From NCBI RefSeq assembly GCF_000142905.1, contig NW_013657664.1, positions 82,274 to 129,677 on the forward strand: a DNA stretch of 47,404 nucleotides, in the 5' to 3' direction. Shown in pieces: positions 47,197 through 47,404 of this stretch. Each line of letters opens with the position of its first letter. Position 1 is the first letter of the stretch. The stretch comes from Thecamonas trahens ATCC 50062 (Eukaryota; Apusozoa; Apusomonadida; Apusomonadidae). Under the pieces are notes generated by a model. It searched no databases and had not been told where the DNA came from. It saw only the letters and a program-made list of their open reading frames with translations. Made by a program: the position numbers and the translations under genes.

Positions 47197-47404
47197 TCAG
47201 CAAAGGTCATCATCATCCACCCATTGGACCGCTCTTTTGCCATCAGCCACCGATACTGAATCTGTTACATCTTGGCCTGCTGGAGGAAGGTAATCTTGGC
47301 CCAGAGACTCGCGATCGGCTACATAGTTGTCCAGATCCGTGTATCCGCGGCCTCTCCCCCCCCCCCCCACCCCAGAAGCATTAGCGAACAGTCTTGTTGC
47401 TGAT
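47197..47404 (-). CDS. Partial C-terminal exon of an unidentified gene
   Basis: The minus frame is open from the window edge to a TGA at 47197-47199 (68 codons). It reads through a 13-nt G tract as Gly, then GRGYTDLDNYVADRESLGQD and an acidic end (VDDDDLC). The balanced composition after the G tract looks coding. No family is recognised and an upstream splice site is possible; it could also be a chance open frame. Confidence 0.4.
   Translation of the reverse strand, partial: SATRLFANASGVGGGGRGRGYTDLDNYVADRESLGQDYLPPAGQDVTDSVSVADGKRAVQWVDDDDLC

Noticed and set aside
1-47404. CRISPR arrays, insertion sequences, transposons or viral genes
   Set aside because: Tandem arrays seen are microsatellites or coding repeats; I saw no transposase, reverse transcriptase, integrase, terminal repeats or capsid-type proteins.

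Overview
The window is nuclear DNA from a GC-rich, intron-bearing unicellular eukaryote. It carries genes for eS10, SRP14, an exosome subunit, SDS22, FKBP12 and TRAP1, together with long Ser/Pro-rich proteins, a receptor-type nucleotidyl cyclase and a four-repeat ion channel. This mix, plus PPSPPPP stretches and CGVC repeats, fits a free-living heterotrophic flagellate; an apusomonad such as Thecamonas trahens is my best guess. The species is inferred, not proven. Nothing indicates bacterial, organellar or viral DNA.

Layout. 1-8.0 kb: membrane-anchored PDZ-LIM protein, DEP-DUF547 protein, an unrecognised protein, then (minus) an F-box/ankyrin protein. 8.7-16.5 kb: an MDC1-like FHA/SAP/tandem-BRCT protein, a PPR protein (minus) and a spliced serine-rich protein kinase. 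16.6-22.3 kb: a four-repeat voltage-gated-type channel, SDS22 and the exosome subunit RRP41 (minus). 22.7-27.9 kb: a secreted beta-helix protein (minus), an AGPAT-type acyltransferase and mitochondrial HSP90/TRAP1 (minus). 28.1-33.5 kb (minus): a receptor-like cyclase interrupted by an 897-N gap, with a secreted Cys-rich/SH3-like N-terminal part beyond the gap that is probably the same gene. 34.4-40.2 kb: a coiled-coil microprotein, an unknown protein, a KCTD-type BTB protein, an unknown protein (minus), an FKBP12 with a CaaX-like tail (minus) and a TMEM165/GDT1 transporter. 40.2-47.4 kb: a LysM protein (minus), eS10 (minus), SRP14, acetyl-CoA synthetase, a ZNF593/Bud20-type zinc finger (minus) and the open 3' end of one more minus-strand gene.

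Genome-scale patterns. Seven convergent gene pairs are separated by only 10-69 nt, whereas divergent spacers are hundreds of nt long and usually hold homopolymeric G/C tracts (up to 29 nt) or microsatellites. Introns are few, start with GT after a G, and lie within the first ~35 codons; in RRP41 the intron follows the ATG directly. At least five genes need a -1 frame change to keep a conserved or plausible protein intact, all of the same sign, which looks like recurrent single-base under-calls in the assembly. The genes are mostly independent housekeeping or signalling functions; I see no operon-like functional cluster. The most novel items are the MDC1-like protein, the four-repeat channel with GE/GD pore motifs and repeated CxxC motifs, the receptor cyclase lacking a catalytic Arg, and the CaaX-ended FKBP12.
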